A stretch of DNA of 64,000 nt, from assembly GCA_947462335.1 (NCBI GenBank), contig OX381714.1, positions 55,349,800 through 55,413,799 on the forward strand. Direction: 5' to 3'. Positions within the stretch are counted from its first letter, which is position 1. Each line of letters opens with the position of its first letter. The translations under genes were made by a program, and so were the position numbers. This document shows, one piece after another, positions 1-19,652 of this stretch. This DNA is from Harmothoe impar (Eukaryota; Annelida; Polychaeta; Phyllodocida; Polynoidae). The notes under the pieces were generated by a model. The model saw nothing but the letters and a program-made list of their open reading frames with translations, searched no databases and was not told the DNA's origin.

Positions 1-249
1 ATCCACCACCCCCCCTGTTGTTAAAAAATGAGCACTCCCTAAAGTAAAATCAGAAAATGTTGTGCAATGACTGAATGAGCATGAATGATTTTGAATGAAA
101 TAAATTGGGGAGCGTCTGGCGTGATCATTTGTTTACGATGGGGGGGGGGGTGGTGGATAAGAAATATCACCCCCTCTTAGTCTTAATAGCTCCTCATGAT
201 ATTGGGTGAAAAGGCCAGCGTGTTTATTAAGCCACTCCAAAAAATATAG

Positions 250-318
250 TTGTTGGATTGCTACATTTCTATATAAAACTTTTATAGTGTATAGTAAAGA
301 AATGTAGCAATCCAACAA
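250..318. repeat. Perfect hairpin, 21-bp arms
   Basis: Arms 250-270 and 298-318 are exact reverse complements (TTGTTGGATTGCTACATTTC... and its partner) around a 27-base AT-rich loop. It lies in the COPS6 intron upstream of the first visible exon. It looks like a tiny fold-back element or the ends of a very short MITE. Confidence 0.85.
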
Positions 319-469
319 AAAAAAAAGGGAAAATGTGCGGATGATAATCAACCTGTATTTATTTCACACCCACACATCCTAAATGTTAAAATGGCTGTAT
401 TGACCTCGGTATTTGAACCCTAACCGATAAACAATGTTTAAAACGTTCCTCTATTTGTTGTGTTTGCAG

Positions 470-7690
<7,221 letters not shown>

Positions 7691-8066
7691 TTTTATTTGA
7701 TATTCTAACAAAGGAAAACAAAGACTATTAAACATAGCTTCTACACATTTATCAAGATGTGTGCACCTGGGATACAGTCCCACCTCGTATATGTATACAT
7801 CATGTGACATGAGTTTTGTTACATTTCTCCTTGAAAAAAAGGTCAAGATGAAAGATGGACGCACCATTATTATACGTGCTTAATTTTGAACCCACATCGT
7901 CAGCCGATACGCTCATTATAATACGGTGCATTCTATTAGGACAATAAGGATTTGATTTTGTGAATCCAGCGGAAAGTTATGTTTAACGAGAAGAGGATCT
8001 GATCAGGTTGTCAAACTCTACATTCACTGTATATTTGGATTATGCTATCAAATAGATACATTCATA

Positions 8067-8072
8067 AATAAA
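8067..8072 (+). promoter_or_regulatory. Probable polyadenylation signal of COPS6
   Basis: AATAAA lies 377 bases after the COPS6 stop codon, in AT-rich DNA, and is the first canonical hexamer seen downstream on the plus strand. The convergent neighbour's stop codon is at 8424, so the two 3' ends are only about 350 bases apart. Confidence 0.5.
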
Positions 8073-8423
8073 GCTTATATATGAACACAAACTGACATTT
8101 CCTTTTATGTATAAATACCATTCGCGAAAAAGAGGATATTGTCAGTTTTGGAAAACTAACCGACTTTTCGGTGAGAGGTTTTTATATTTCATAGACTAGA
8201 TTCTACCATACCAATTTTCATATTTTAGAGACTACATCTCTGTATTCGCCATACTCCTAGGTAGTAAGCCCCTAAACTCCGTCCTATACTGGAGGTGTAG
8301 AAAAACAAATATATAAATACACCTGGTTCAAATTAAAATTTTAAATACATAGATACATGTAATACATTGTACATATAAATAATATACTTCTAATTATATA
8401 CAGAAATAAATACAATTGAGTGT

Positions 8424-11400
8424 TTAGAGTTTCTCTATGTCCTCATACTGTACGACACTGATTCCCTTGTCGGCTAGTTGGTTACCATGGTGACGGAGCT
8501 TCATCATGAAGCCCGAGCTGAAGCGGCCGTCAGTGTAGTCCATGAAGCGCTGGTAGTCCGTCTGGAGGTCCTGTTAAGGGGGAGATAGGGTCAAGTTAGT
8601 GAAGAAATAACTATTACACAGTGCTTTAATGCAACCAGCCACTAGGGCCTTTAAAGTGACATGGTCCGATTTTTTTCATATTTTAATTTCTTCTTAGATG
8701 TATTCAAAATGACATTACACTATCATATTTGGAGGATTGCGGACTATAAAATATCATTGATGATGGACAAAAAGAGGCAAATTAAGAGGGTCCAATGAAC
8801 ACAGGTATAGCCCTTTTACAGTGTATTTTCAATGGGTGGACTTATGGCGTGCACTCCAAAAGTCTTAAATTGAGGGGAAAAATGATAATTAGCTGAAAAT
8901 CTGGGCAATAATCTTTAATGAAGTAGGTAGGATGTAAAGTATAGCCATATTGAACATTCTGGTTCACTTTTAGCAAAATTTATTTTTGGGTCCTAATCAT
9001 CGGACTATGCCATTTTAAATTCTACTAGGTACAAAATTAGGGTCGGTCTTTTGGGCCTTTAATCATAATGCATGTATGCAGCCCTGGTGAGAACCCGGCC
9101 AGTGCTGCATTATTCCGACCCTTCAGGAATTTATCAAACCCATGGTAGGGACGTCCGGTGGTTTTTGTTTTACAAGAGAATACAGAATATAATCTGGAAA
9201 TCCGGTGAAGGAGACTGAGAAGTCCATTGCCACAACCCAGAAGAAAGTACATTATCTCTGTAAAGAGCAAAAGCAGTTTGAAGGTGCATTTTCAAACTCC
9301 CATCTGCCTAGTACATTGTAGTTCAGCTACTGGCCCATGTGGTCAGCAACTCCAAAGGGTTAAGCCCCATTTTTGTCATAAATTGGTGTATCATGCGAAC
9401 AGATGAACTTAAAGTATCATGCCGTCATCAAAGGGTTACCATCAATGCGATTTTATTTGGTATATTTATGTGTTATATGCTATTTACCCTAAAGTCCTGT
9501 TCCACACGTAGCCGATGGTCCAGTTCCTTGTGGTAGCGCTGGTTCAGGAGGGCGTATCTGTTCAGAGAAGAGATTACATAGTTAACATATTTCATCAACA
9601 GCTAATTACTTAACATGAAATGTATCTTTATGGAGACACAATGCTGGTCTCTCTTGGCCCAACCCTGTCAGGGTTGAAGATGGTAAGAGAGAGAACTGGT
9701 ACTGTGGCCTTTATATAGGGGGGCGTGGGATTTAATGCACTCTAGCGCTTTGACGACATGACGTACCAACGGCACCAGTTAGTCGAGTGGCTCACCGGTG
9801 CTGCACTGCACCAAAAGCTGAAGGTTAAGAGCCTCTCTTAAATAAAACTTCTATAAACAGCTCTAAAATTGTCGACATGGTAGTGCCACCAATTTATCTG
9901 CTTTATATCCGTAGGGGAGAGTTACTCACCGGTGTTGTAGCCGGCTCACTTCGTCGGCGTGTAACTTAGCGACGCGTGCTGCTTCGTCCGCAGCCTCTTT
10001 CTGACATTGACGTGTTGTCGCCGCAATGACCTCTTCTTCCCGGATACGGTACATTTCCTGCAGATGGAATTTTTAAAATGTTGGTTAAAAGTTTTTCCCC
10101 CAACGGCATCATTAATATAAAAGGCTCCGGAAAACTGGTTATTCGTTGAAGGGCTGCATATTTATTGAATGCACTATATGCCCTTTGTCATCATGATGCA
10201 TGAATGCAACCCTGGTCAGTAACTCGGCAGTACTGCATCATGCCGTCCATATGCGGTTGACAGATATACTTCTGAATGGTTGGTATGATGCAGTAACTTA
10301 ATTTTGCTTTACTGTTTAATGCAAAAGACGAGAATTTAACTGTAGTTTTTTATTATTTTTTCTCTTAAGACACATATACATAGGTGTGAGAAAGGTGTTA
10401 TTGTTTGCTGGGCAACCTTAAAGGATTAAAAGAGCACCCAAACACTTACAGCAGCCTCGGCTAGTGCGTGCTCTATGGCCTCCTTCTTCTCGTGCTCGTA
10501 CTCCCGCCGTAGTCGGGCCTTCATGGCGGCGTTCGCCTCCTGGATGGCGAGCTGCTTAAGCCGCTCACACTCCTCCCACTGCAGCCGCAGCGCCTCCTCA
10601 CGCTGCTTGTCGTGCTTCCTGAACGGGGGAAACGACTGGTTAACTCTTCAAAGATGGTATATACGGTCGAAAATATTTTCGCGCTGTATATATTTTCGCG
10701 CTGTATATATTTTCGCGGATTTTAAAATCCGCGAAAATATGTACAGAGCGAAAATGTATCCTATATAGCCCTATATTAAACTACCATATTTCAAAATCCG
10801 CGAATTAAAATCCCAGCGAAATTGCACTTTTTAGTAAATCTGCGAAGATTTATACCAGCGAAATTATATACGTTAACAGTATACGCTAATAGACTTCCCA
10901 AACCTTTTCTTCAAAATGGATATGTCAAGGGTTTTGTTATTATTCTAGCTGATATGCAGGGCTCAATGTTAAATATATTTGTCTATAAATGCATGATTTG
11001 AGATAGAAAACAATGTTGCTTATTCACCTCACTGACTCTGTAACCCCCCTATGTGAGCATACTGGGAACTAAGCTAATAGGGAAAGCACTGAGCCATGCA
11101 GTATAAACACATAGGGAGTTTTAGTGTCGACCTACAGCAAAAATGATTGCACTACATGTGTTAATCTTATGAATTTAGACTCTGGCAATTCTTTTAACAT
11201 TTAGGGAGTATGTATAGGATAGGATATGCAGTAATGATATGGCATGATTAAAAAGTCATCAAATTTTAGCTGACACACCATCTTTAATCAACCCTTTCAA
11301 GGCCACATGGCCACCTAGTGCTTTGCAATAAATGTACTATTAAGTCATTAATCGCCCTGATGCGTGAATGCAGCGCTGGTGAGTCAAAGGAACTCGCCAG

Positions 11401-14218
11401 TGCTGCATCATGGCATCCCTATGCGACCCCTTAGGGTCGTCATGATGCATCAATGCAGCACTGGCGAGTTACTCACCAGGGCTACATTCAAGCATCTTGA
11501 CGACCAATGGCATGATGCATTAAAGCATGATTCCGTCCTTAAATGATTTAATTGTACTGGTTAACCCTTTAAGGACGGCAGGATGCCTTAGTACACCATG
11601 GCCTTGGTCGTCATGATGCATAAATGCAGCCCTGCAGGGTTGAGACACTCCCGACGGGTCGACATGATACACCAATGCAGCACCAAGGTTGCATTGGTGC
11701 ATCATGACGACAAATGTCATCTTATAGCGACAAATTTAATGAAGGAAAGACAACTTTTCCTACCCCATTGAATATGGCCACATTGTATGTATTCAAAGGA
11801 GGGGGCATTGCATACGGCCTTCCAGTGCTCAAGCATAGCAAATCTTGTATTTCAAAAAGATAAGAAATAAGTAACTCACCAGCCCTACATGAATATACAT
11901 TGGTACCATGACAACAACATTGTTACATTAAGTCATGAATAAAACATGAGACTGGGACCTTACTTGGTGAGTTCCCTGACGTTCTCCTCCTCAGCTCGGT
12001 CCCTCTGTTCTGCCACACGTCTAGCCAGGTCCTCGTAAAACTGAAAGTGGATGTCAATGTATATATACATATTTATTTATTGGAAATACACGATTTCCTA
12101 TGCTTTAGCACTGAAATGCCGTATTCAATGCCCCCCCATTGAATACAATGTGGCCGTATTCAATGGACTCAGAAAAAGTTGGTTTTCGTTCATTGAATGG
12201 CTTTAAATAAGTAAATAAACACAAATGCCAACTACATTGATACTCGTGGGGGCTGGGGTGCATCCTACTCAGCCTGTGGGTTTGTGGGATGCTGCCCCAG
12301 CCCCCACTCGTGAAATACAACAGAGATGGTATAATTATACTATAAATGGGCGTTGGCATTTGTCTATGTATATATACATATTATTTTTTGGAAATACAAG
12401 ATTTCCTATACTTTAGCACTGAAATGCCGTATTCAATGCCCCCCATTGAATACAATGTGGGCGTATTCAATGGGCTATGAAAAGGTTCCTTCATTAAATG
12501 GCTTGAAATAAAAAAATAAATGCAAATGCCAACTACATTGACTCGTAGGGGCTTGGGCGCATCCCCCTCAGCCTGCGACTTCGGGGGATACTGCCCCAGT
12601 CCCCCGCTCGTGAAATACCGCAGAGCCTTTAGCCCTTTAAGGACGGATGTTGGTAAAAGTGATCACCAATGCTAAATTGGTGCATCATGCTGACCCTACG
12701 GGAGTGTCTTAACCTCATAAGGTCAGCATGATGCGTGAATGCAGCACTGGCGAATTACTCACCAGGGCTGCATTCATGCATCATGATGACCATGGGCATG
12801 ATGCATTAAGGTATGCTGCCGTCCTTAAATGGTTTAATGATACATGAGTGTAAGCCTGGCGAGTAACTCGCCAACACTGCATGCATACTGATCCTTTGTG
12901 TTTGATACACTCCCAAAAAGGTTGGATTGGTGCGTCAATGCAATGGCGATGAGTTACTCACCAGTACTGGATTGGTGCATTATAAAAAAATGAGCATGCG
13001 TTTGAATTTTGAATAATGTCAATAATATTACTGACATCAAAATGCATTACAAGTAAAGCGCATTATAACAAATTAGCATGCGTTTGAATTTTGAATAATG
13101 TTATTGACATCAGAATGCATTACAAATAAATTCTTTCAACTGATAAGCACTCTAATACCAGGAATTCACCGTCACCACAACATGGATAAAACATGTACCC
13201 GCAACATGCAATCAGGGTTAAGATGTATACGCTTCACATCGATTAATACGTAATCCGGTTAGTAAACATGTATCCACGCTATTGCCCTATCTGTAATTAG
13301 AACCAGCATTAAATTACACTCCCCTATATAATCGCCCATAGAACTAGGGGAATCTACCCTCGTGATCCCCATACCATGCAGCATATATAAATCCATCCTA
13401 TTATAGAGACTGGTTAGGAAGGTATTGGAGCTGTGTGTTCATGTTAAGCCTATATACCTATACCTATATAGCCATACCTACCTCCTACCTTCTACCATTA
13501 GCTTCCGCCCCCCTTTAATGTAACTTTAATAGCTCTGTCTGTGTGTTGCCCCCTCTACCAACCAATTTATCATAGCTACATGTTAGCATTAGCAATAGGG
13601 GATTAGGCAAGGGAGCATCAATGTGTATTTTTCATGTTGGGAGATAAAGACGATTTATCAAGTTTAGAGAAAACTTTTTTTTTCCAATTTTTTAATGAAC
13701 ATTCTGACTGATAATCAGAAAATATAAACACATTTGGTATCAAATTAAAGCTTGCACTGTTGGCAATGCGATTAGTTAGAAAAAACTTGCAATTTCACAA
13801 TTTTCGCAGATCAATAAAATCCTAATTTCTTTAAACGCAAAACCCTATAATTCCCTACCAATTACGTTCCAACCAAATAAAAGGGGGGAAAAAAGAGAAA
13901 AAAAATGCCCTCGTCACATATTTCAGTGCTCTCATCTTTTCTGTAAAATCGCAATAATGCCTTCAAAAAATTAGGGTATGCCCAAAAAAATAGGATAGGT
14001 CAGGATACCTGAACACAACCATTTTTTTTGCCTTACGTCTTTCTGCTTGGTGAGAGCCCGGTGCTTGTCGTCGTCAGACTCCTGCCGCAGCCGTCTGAGC
14101 GCCGCCCGCAGCTCCCTCGTGTGGCGCTTCTCGGCAGCGTCCAGCGCCTCCGTCACCGCCGCCTGCTTCATGGCATCCACGTCAACGTGCGTGCGGCTCA
14201 GCAGGTCAGCACCGATAT
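8424..14218 (-). CDS. Coiled-coil protein resembling C6orf163, 5'-partial, six exons
   Basis: Minus-strand exons in transcript order: 14218-14037, 12040-11964, 10618-10450, 10057-9930, 9557-9488 and 8570-8424 (stop TAA 8426-8424). All borders are AG/GT and phases match. The joined reading is Glu/Lys/Arg/Ala-rich with heptad character almost throughout, i.e. a long coiled coil. It has DIGADLLSRTHVDVDAMKQA near the start, REEALRLQWEECERLKQLA in the middle and DYQRFMDYTDGRFSSGF near the end. The opening DIGA...KQAAV-EALD-A-KRH and the tail with F-YT resemble my memory of human C6orf163, a poorly characterised coiled-coil protein; this needs a search. No initiator Met exon was identified above 14218, so the N-terminus is missing. 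Exons are GC-rich against AT-rich introns, which are crowded with MITEs. It converges on COPS6. Confidence 0.75.
9050..9359. mobile_element. Degenerate GCAGCCCTGGTGAG-family MITE
   Basis: It begins GGGCCTTTAATCATAATGCA, contains ATGCAGCCCTGGTGAG and CATTATTCCGACCCTTCAGG, and ends CCAAAGGG directly before TTAA (9360-9363). It lies between the last two exons of the coiled-coil gene. Confidence 0.45.
10707..10740. repeat. Perfect 34-bp palindrome
   Basis: ATATTTTCGCGGATTTT is followed directly by its exact reverse complement, with no loop. TATATATTTTCGCGCTG repeats flank it on the left and further copies of CAGCGAAA and TCCGCGA follow to about 10865, so this is the core of a longer fold-back sequence in an intron of the coiled-coil gene. 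Confidence 0.85.
11291..11547. mobile_element. piggyBac-like palindromic MITE of the GCAGCCCTGGTGAG family
   Basis: It starts CCCTTTCAAGGCCAC after TCAA and ends CCGTCCTTAAATGA before TTTAA. Inside are the nested inverted motifs AACTCGCCAGTGCTGCATCATG, CTGGCGAGTTACTCACCAGGGC and GTCATGATGCATCAATGCAG. A second member follows at about 11565-11720, starting TTAA-CCCTTTAAGGACGGC. Confidence 0.6.
12056..12612. repeat. Tandem duplication of an approximately 300-bp unit
   Basis: Two diverged copies (about 12056-12361 and 12363-12612) each begin TATATACATATTATTTTTTGGAAATAC-like, continue with GCACTGAAATGCCGTATTC and end in a GC-rich hairpin (GGGGCTGGGGTGCATCC ... GATGCTGCCCCAGCCCCC). It lies in an intron of the coiled-coil gene. 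Confidence 0.75.
12633..12833. mobile_element. piggyBac-like palindromic MITE, best-preserved family member
   Basis: The left end is TTAG-CCCTTTAAGGACGGAT and the right end GCCGTCCTTAAATGG-TTTAA, giving near-perfect TIRs with TTAA-type flanks. The body carries the paired motifs GCAGCACTGGCGAATTACTC / ACCAGGGCTGCATTCATGC and GCATCATGCTGACCCTACGG / AAGGTCAGCATGATGC. Another decayed copy abuts at 12838-12980. Confidence 0.7.
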
Positions 14219-16990
14219 CTGCAATGATTAATTGATTAAGGGTTAATTCTTTAGGCCATTTACAGTCTTTGCCAAATCCTGCTGGACAGTGGCAATGTCC
14301 GTTTAAAATGGCTCTGGTCCAGCAGAATGAGTAGTGTTGCAGGACCTGATGTCCTTCACACTCTGGGCTTTCCAAAACTGAAAGAATTTTTCAAATATTC
14401 CAACTTGAACTGAAGTTACAGGTTCTAGAGTGCACTCTAATTTAAATATTCTGACAAATTAAAGCAAGTTTTTGTTTTTCTTTTCTTTTATAAATGCTAT
14501 TCTATTCTGAATATTATGGAAAACTGTGATTTTGGTATCCGGTCCTGCAGAAATCTATCCGGTCCTGCAAAATTGGCTAGCTGCAGGACAGACCGTCATG
14601 GTTGAAGTGAGGCCAAAAGCACTTTTGGATATAGTTCAGTTTTGATTCACAAGAGGGCTCTTAAGGGCTGGTAGATCAGCTCTTACAGGCACAAGATAGG
14701 GTGAATGTGTTGTAGCTGGACAATGCTCATGGTCCCCTGTCCAAACACTGCTGCCCTCTGGTGGAACTGCTATTTTAGTCTATGCATGGAAAATGCTGAA
14801 CTTATTCCTGATGGCCCAGCTTTAAATCTAAGACACCAAAGCTGACTGCAGATGGGTCAAAAACGACCTGGCTACCTGGACTGTTTTGGAGGCGACTTTC
14901 AACCTAAGGGATTGATAATTTTGGACCCCTCTTGGCGGGGTCAAAAAAATGTAACCTGTTTTGAGCCAAAAAGCCTGCGTGTTACTATGCTTCAAAGGGC
15001 CCGTGCGTGAGCCAATTTTCAACCCTAAGGGGAGGTGTAAATGATTTTGGGTGCTCCAAAGTCAAAGATATGGTGGCGCCACTAGAAGTTCTCACGAGAC
15101 AGCATGAGAGCGGCATGATAAAAGTAGTGCAGAGCGAAACTGTAACACCAATATCTGTGCCGTTTATGGTCCGTCCAACTTGGTTTTTGACACGGCCAGA
15201 AGGCGGTACATGCCCGTAGCCTGCAACGGTCGCCCACACCCACCTGCACACCCACACCCACCTGCTCTCCCACACCCACCTGCTCACCCACACCCACCTG
15301 CTGGCCTGAAATGGAATAGCATACATGTATGACACATGACTTGAGGGTACTTTTTAACAAGGAATCCATTTCTGATGTCAGAATTGACTAACAAATGATT
15401 ATAAGGCAGTACTTTATCTAAGTACATGATAAGCTACAGATCCAGCTTACCCTGAGTCATCTGTGAGGCCACTCACACGGTCAATCTTCTCTTTATTCTA
15501 ATGTATTAAAACGCCATTGCAACTATGAACCGAACCCCCAATTACAGAAAGAAATTCGGCTATAGAAAATAAAAACGCCAAATAAAATTCGTCTCATAGG
15601 CGGGGTTTTACGGTATTTCAATCTGATTACCAATCCACAGCTGGGATTTTTGGCATTTTGCAAAAAGAAAAAAAAAAGATTCAGATGCTGGCCAGAAAAA
15701 TCTCAGCATCCAGCACCCGGTACACACTTTTAGGGCAATATTTGTAGGGAATACAGTATTGAAATAATCACAAAAATATATATAAGGCCAAATGCCATTG
15801 CATGTGTGGCAATTACCACTGAGTGGCTATATGAATATACTGTAAGAAAAGTGTGTTATGTTACATGCTTTTTTTAAGCCACTTTTAACACACTTTTGTA
15901 TTGTAACACACTACACGCTACTCAAAGTGTGTTGATCTCAAAAGTGTGTTACTCTGATCTGCTACTCAAAGTGTGTTACTCTTTAACTGCATATTCCCAC
16001 AACACACACATTTTAGAGTGTACAGGGGCAGTTAGTTGTACCTGATGGAGGCAGCCAGGTGCAACGTGAATCCTGGGATTTGTTGCGCTGTCAAAAGCCT
16101 TCCTCACGTTCAGGAAGCAGGCTAACAGGCATCAACCTCATTGGTAAATTTGAACACAGCATTATTATACTGCCCCTGGACTACTGGACTTTACTTGGGA
16201 CGGGGGTAGAGATATGGGCCTCCAATTCTGTTATTTTTAGGAAGGTCGTCAGACTTGGTAAGGAGGACAACCTCTGCACAGGCCCATTTTCAGGGGAATG
16301 AGATAGTGTTGATGCTAGGAGTTAGTTGAGGGGTTTATATGATCTTCCAACCACAGTTATATTGACACATTAGATTCCTTGGCCTTCTCCTTGGTTTCTT
16401 CTTGGTGGCACAGATTGGGAGGTGATCACTGATCAAATGGATGGGGGTAGACGCCTAAATCCGACATGGTGACATGGGCATTTCTTAAAATCGACATGTG
16501 ACATCGAGCTTAGTGACATGAGGAAACAGTTTAGTGACATGACATGGGGGAGGGGCCGGTGGAATATCTTGTCACAAACTGTGGCTATGAGGTCTCTGTA
16601 CGTGCCACCACTTTGGTTTGTATGTGGGTGTATAATGTCATAAATTAGATTATTGAGGTTTGAACCAGAGACATCCCGAGGTAGTACTTTGTTTTACTAT
16701 CTTCTGGCTGAAATAGGTCAACATGGATATCACCTACTAGTACCTGCCACACGGGATTGTGTTTTGACAGAGCTCAAGAATAGAGTCAATACACTTAACA
16801 TATAGCTACTGTAAGATGGTCTGTATACGTGCACATGCATGAAGTTCGTTAATCTATGTTTTGGCTGTGTGAAGTTTACTACAAAAGCCTCACTATCACT
16901 AGGAATGGGTGACCAGGCACATGCAGTTTGGCGTCCGGGAAGGCATCAAGTAACCAACTCTCTATAGCATAGGACCTCAGGATAAAGGGG
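14219..16990. other. Gap without a recognised gene: repeats and low-complexity DNA
   Basis: This stretch should hold the missing 5' exon(s) of the coiled-coil gene, but none could be picked with confidence. It contains a CAGTCTTTGCCAAAT-type repeat (about 14262-14600, related to the element at 44691), a minisatellite of CACCCACCTGCTCACCCA type (15226-15302), a cluster of GTGTGTTA motifs (15845-16015) and a tract of alternating GACATG/ATCGACATG motifs (16450-16555) related to other copies in the window. Confidence 0.6.
15226..15302. repeat. Minisatellite CACCCACCTGCTC
   Basis: Four to five copies of a CCCACACCCACCTGCTCA-type unit lie in tandem. The repeating VWVSRWVWE and VGVGEQVGVGE frames on the minus strand are artefacts of it. 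Confidence 0.85.
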
Positions 16991-17794
16991 ACATCAACCC
17001 AGGATGGGGCGTTTGCCTGGCTGCTGTGTACAATGTCCTTCCTGAAATACGCCATAATTGGGGGCTTCGTCTACGCCACGGGGATGTTTTACCTCATGTT
17101 CAAGGAGATTCAGCATTATTGCCAGTGCTATTACAGACTTTGGGAATATTCTATAAGCCTCACAGGGAGTCTGATTATGTTGACTTTTAATAGTTACTGT
17201 AGTATACATCTAAAAACTTATGGATAAGCCATACTTTGACTTTGTCCTGATCCTATACTCCACACTGACGATCTGACTTGCATACTAGCCATGGCCTGTA
17301 CACGAGGTTTTACTCTATAGGATTGATACAAGGCAGAGTTTCCAGAGGTGGGGATATATGCATTGTATGTTACCACAATATAGGTGTATAGATTCATACC
17401 GCTACTTTCTTCTGGATATTATCAAGTGATCATGTTATTTTGTTAAACCTATCACAAGATTGCATTGTTAGATTGTCAAACATATAGAATAATTGAAAAT
17501 TACCATTATTTTACCATGTATACTCCACTTCAGGGGCTTACACTCTCCAGAAAAATCTTCTTATAAACCAGGCCACCTATCTATGACAGGATCCACTATA
17601 TGTGGCTCCCTCTGGGATTTGACACAAGAAGATGAATTTACGTTGAATCATTGTAATCCAAACCAGGTTAGCACTTAACAATGATCCACTGTGAAATGGC
17701 TGATACATACAATGTTTCATTGTATTCCAAATAATGTGAATCAGTGTTAAATTTTACAGAGCAAATCTGTAAAAAGTACATCTATTTTTTACCG

Positions 17795-17990
17795 TGTATA
17801 AACTTTGTCATCATGATGCATGAATACAGCCCTGGTGAGTCATCTTGCCAGGACTGGATTCATGGGTCATGCTGACCCTTCATGAGTGTATCAAACCAAC
17901 ATGGTCCATGTGATGCCTAAATGCAGCCCTCACAAGTTACTCACCCTGGTTGCATTCATTTATGCATCATCCCGACAAAGGATGGTATGG
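17795..17990. mobile_element. GCAGCCCTGGTGAG-family MITE in intron 1 of MCT copy 1
   Basis: TTTGTCATCATGATGCATGAATACAGCCCTGGTGAG opens it in split form, followed by TCATGCTGACCCTTCATGAGTG and ATTTATGCATCATCCCGACAAAGG. A second copy lies at about 18880-19045. The ends are too worn to fix. Confidence 0.5.
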
Positions 17991-19614
17991 CAAATCAATA
18001 GTTGCTACTGTGTAACCCGTTGTTGTAAGGATGAAGAGCTTTTGTGGTTAAGCTATCATAACATTTACACTGGGATGATACAGTGAACCCTAAGATAACT
18101 AGTTCATCACAGTAACAGATTTATGTAACAGTGCTGGCTGATCATATCCATTTAGCTTACATTGCTTGAGGTAACCAGCCATTTTGGCAAGTGGATATTA
18201 TTCAGCAGTGCATGGAGGGGTTCAATATATATCAAGACTTCACTGCACTATGACTGACAAGGTTTCAACATACACCTTTATCCTTTGGTCTGTCACAGAT
18301 GAGCTGTCTGGTTATGTAGCTATGTCCTAGGTTTATGAAGGATGTGTTCTAAGGACAAGAGTAACTGGTAATTACTCCTTTTGATGGTGACATCCAGGGA
18401 AAAATGTTTTAAAAATGTAAAGTTTGGACTTACATATGAGGCTCCCTACAGAAACAACCAGATCACTTAATAATTTGTGTAATACAAGAATATTGGTGAA
18501 CAAGATATGGTATAACTAAGATCTTGACTATAACCCTTGTCTTTGGACTTGAAAATCATGACCTTGGCCTGGGGTCAAGGTCACAGCTATGCTGTTAGTG
18601 GCACCCCCTAGTTTGGTAAACATAAATACCAAAAATGAAAGAGCTGCCATACATAATGCATGTACTAGCCTTAGATAATCATGTGTGCCTCATTCTTTTG
18701 GTAATATGCTAGCTATACATGACCAAAATCGGTTACAAGGGAGGTTGGTTTATGATATAAGGCACAAATTTGCCTTGCCCAAATGTGCTCCTTGTAACAA
18801 TTGATTTATGTTATCGTCTCATCTAGCACATACAGTTTGTATTCAATCCTTTGATGGGCACATAGTGGTTTGATTTAATGTAAAATGCCCTTCGTCATTG
18901 ATATGCATAAATGCAACCCTGGTAAGCATCATACCAACCATACAAGGTTTATACACTCTCAAAGGTTCAGCATGATGCATTCATCCAAACGTGCTAGGGC
19001 TGCATTTATGTATCAGGACAACAATGGGCATAGTAGATTAAATTGCTAAGAAGCATTAAAACCACCTTCAAGCTTCAAAGTATTTTGCAGGTCCTTTTGC
19101 TGGTGTACTAAGTGACTGTTTTGGCAGTCGATGCGCTGCAGTAGCAGTCGCTGTAATATCAACAGCTGGCCTGGCATGTAGTGCCTTCTCCACTAAGGTA
19201 AGACACTATTTCATTTTTTCGAGATGTAAGATTTATGATGCTGAAGTACTGTATAAGCGCTGTATTATGTATAGCCCATATTACCTGTAATCTGAAAATG
19301 CTCATATTTTCTGTAGGTTTAATGGCACCACTGTAACTTGTGTAAGTTTGTAACATTGCTGTAATATATCAGGGGCTTTGTCCCTGCACTCCCTTTTCTT
19401 TTTCTCTCTTTTTTTTTTTTTGAAAGCAGAACTACAACCAAACCCATTTACCTCTAAAGGGTGGGACGATTAAGACCACACGAAAGGACATACAGACTTG
19501 CAGTCATTTAGTGAGGCCATCTAGAGAGGAGGGGGGACCATTAAGATAACAGGACATATGGGTTTTCAAGATTACAATAAAGGTAATATTGGTGTAATCT
19601 ACATACATATGAAG

Positions 19615-19652
19615 CTAGAACCACTCTCATCTGAAAGTCAGAGTGGTTCTAG
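19615..19652. repeat. Hairpin with 13-bp perfect arms
   Basis: CTAGAACCACTCT (19615-19627) is exactly inverted at 19640-19652 around a 12-base loop. It lies in intron 2 of MCT copy 1. Confidence 0.8.

Noticed and set aside
14262..14600. Second full copy of the CAGTCTTTGC element
   Set aside because: The left end and internal motifs match, but no right TIR or target duplication could be found.
15421..15500. Candidate first exon of the coiled-coil gene on the minus strand
   Set aside because: Splice-like bases exist but no start codon or protein segment fits the expected N-terminus.
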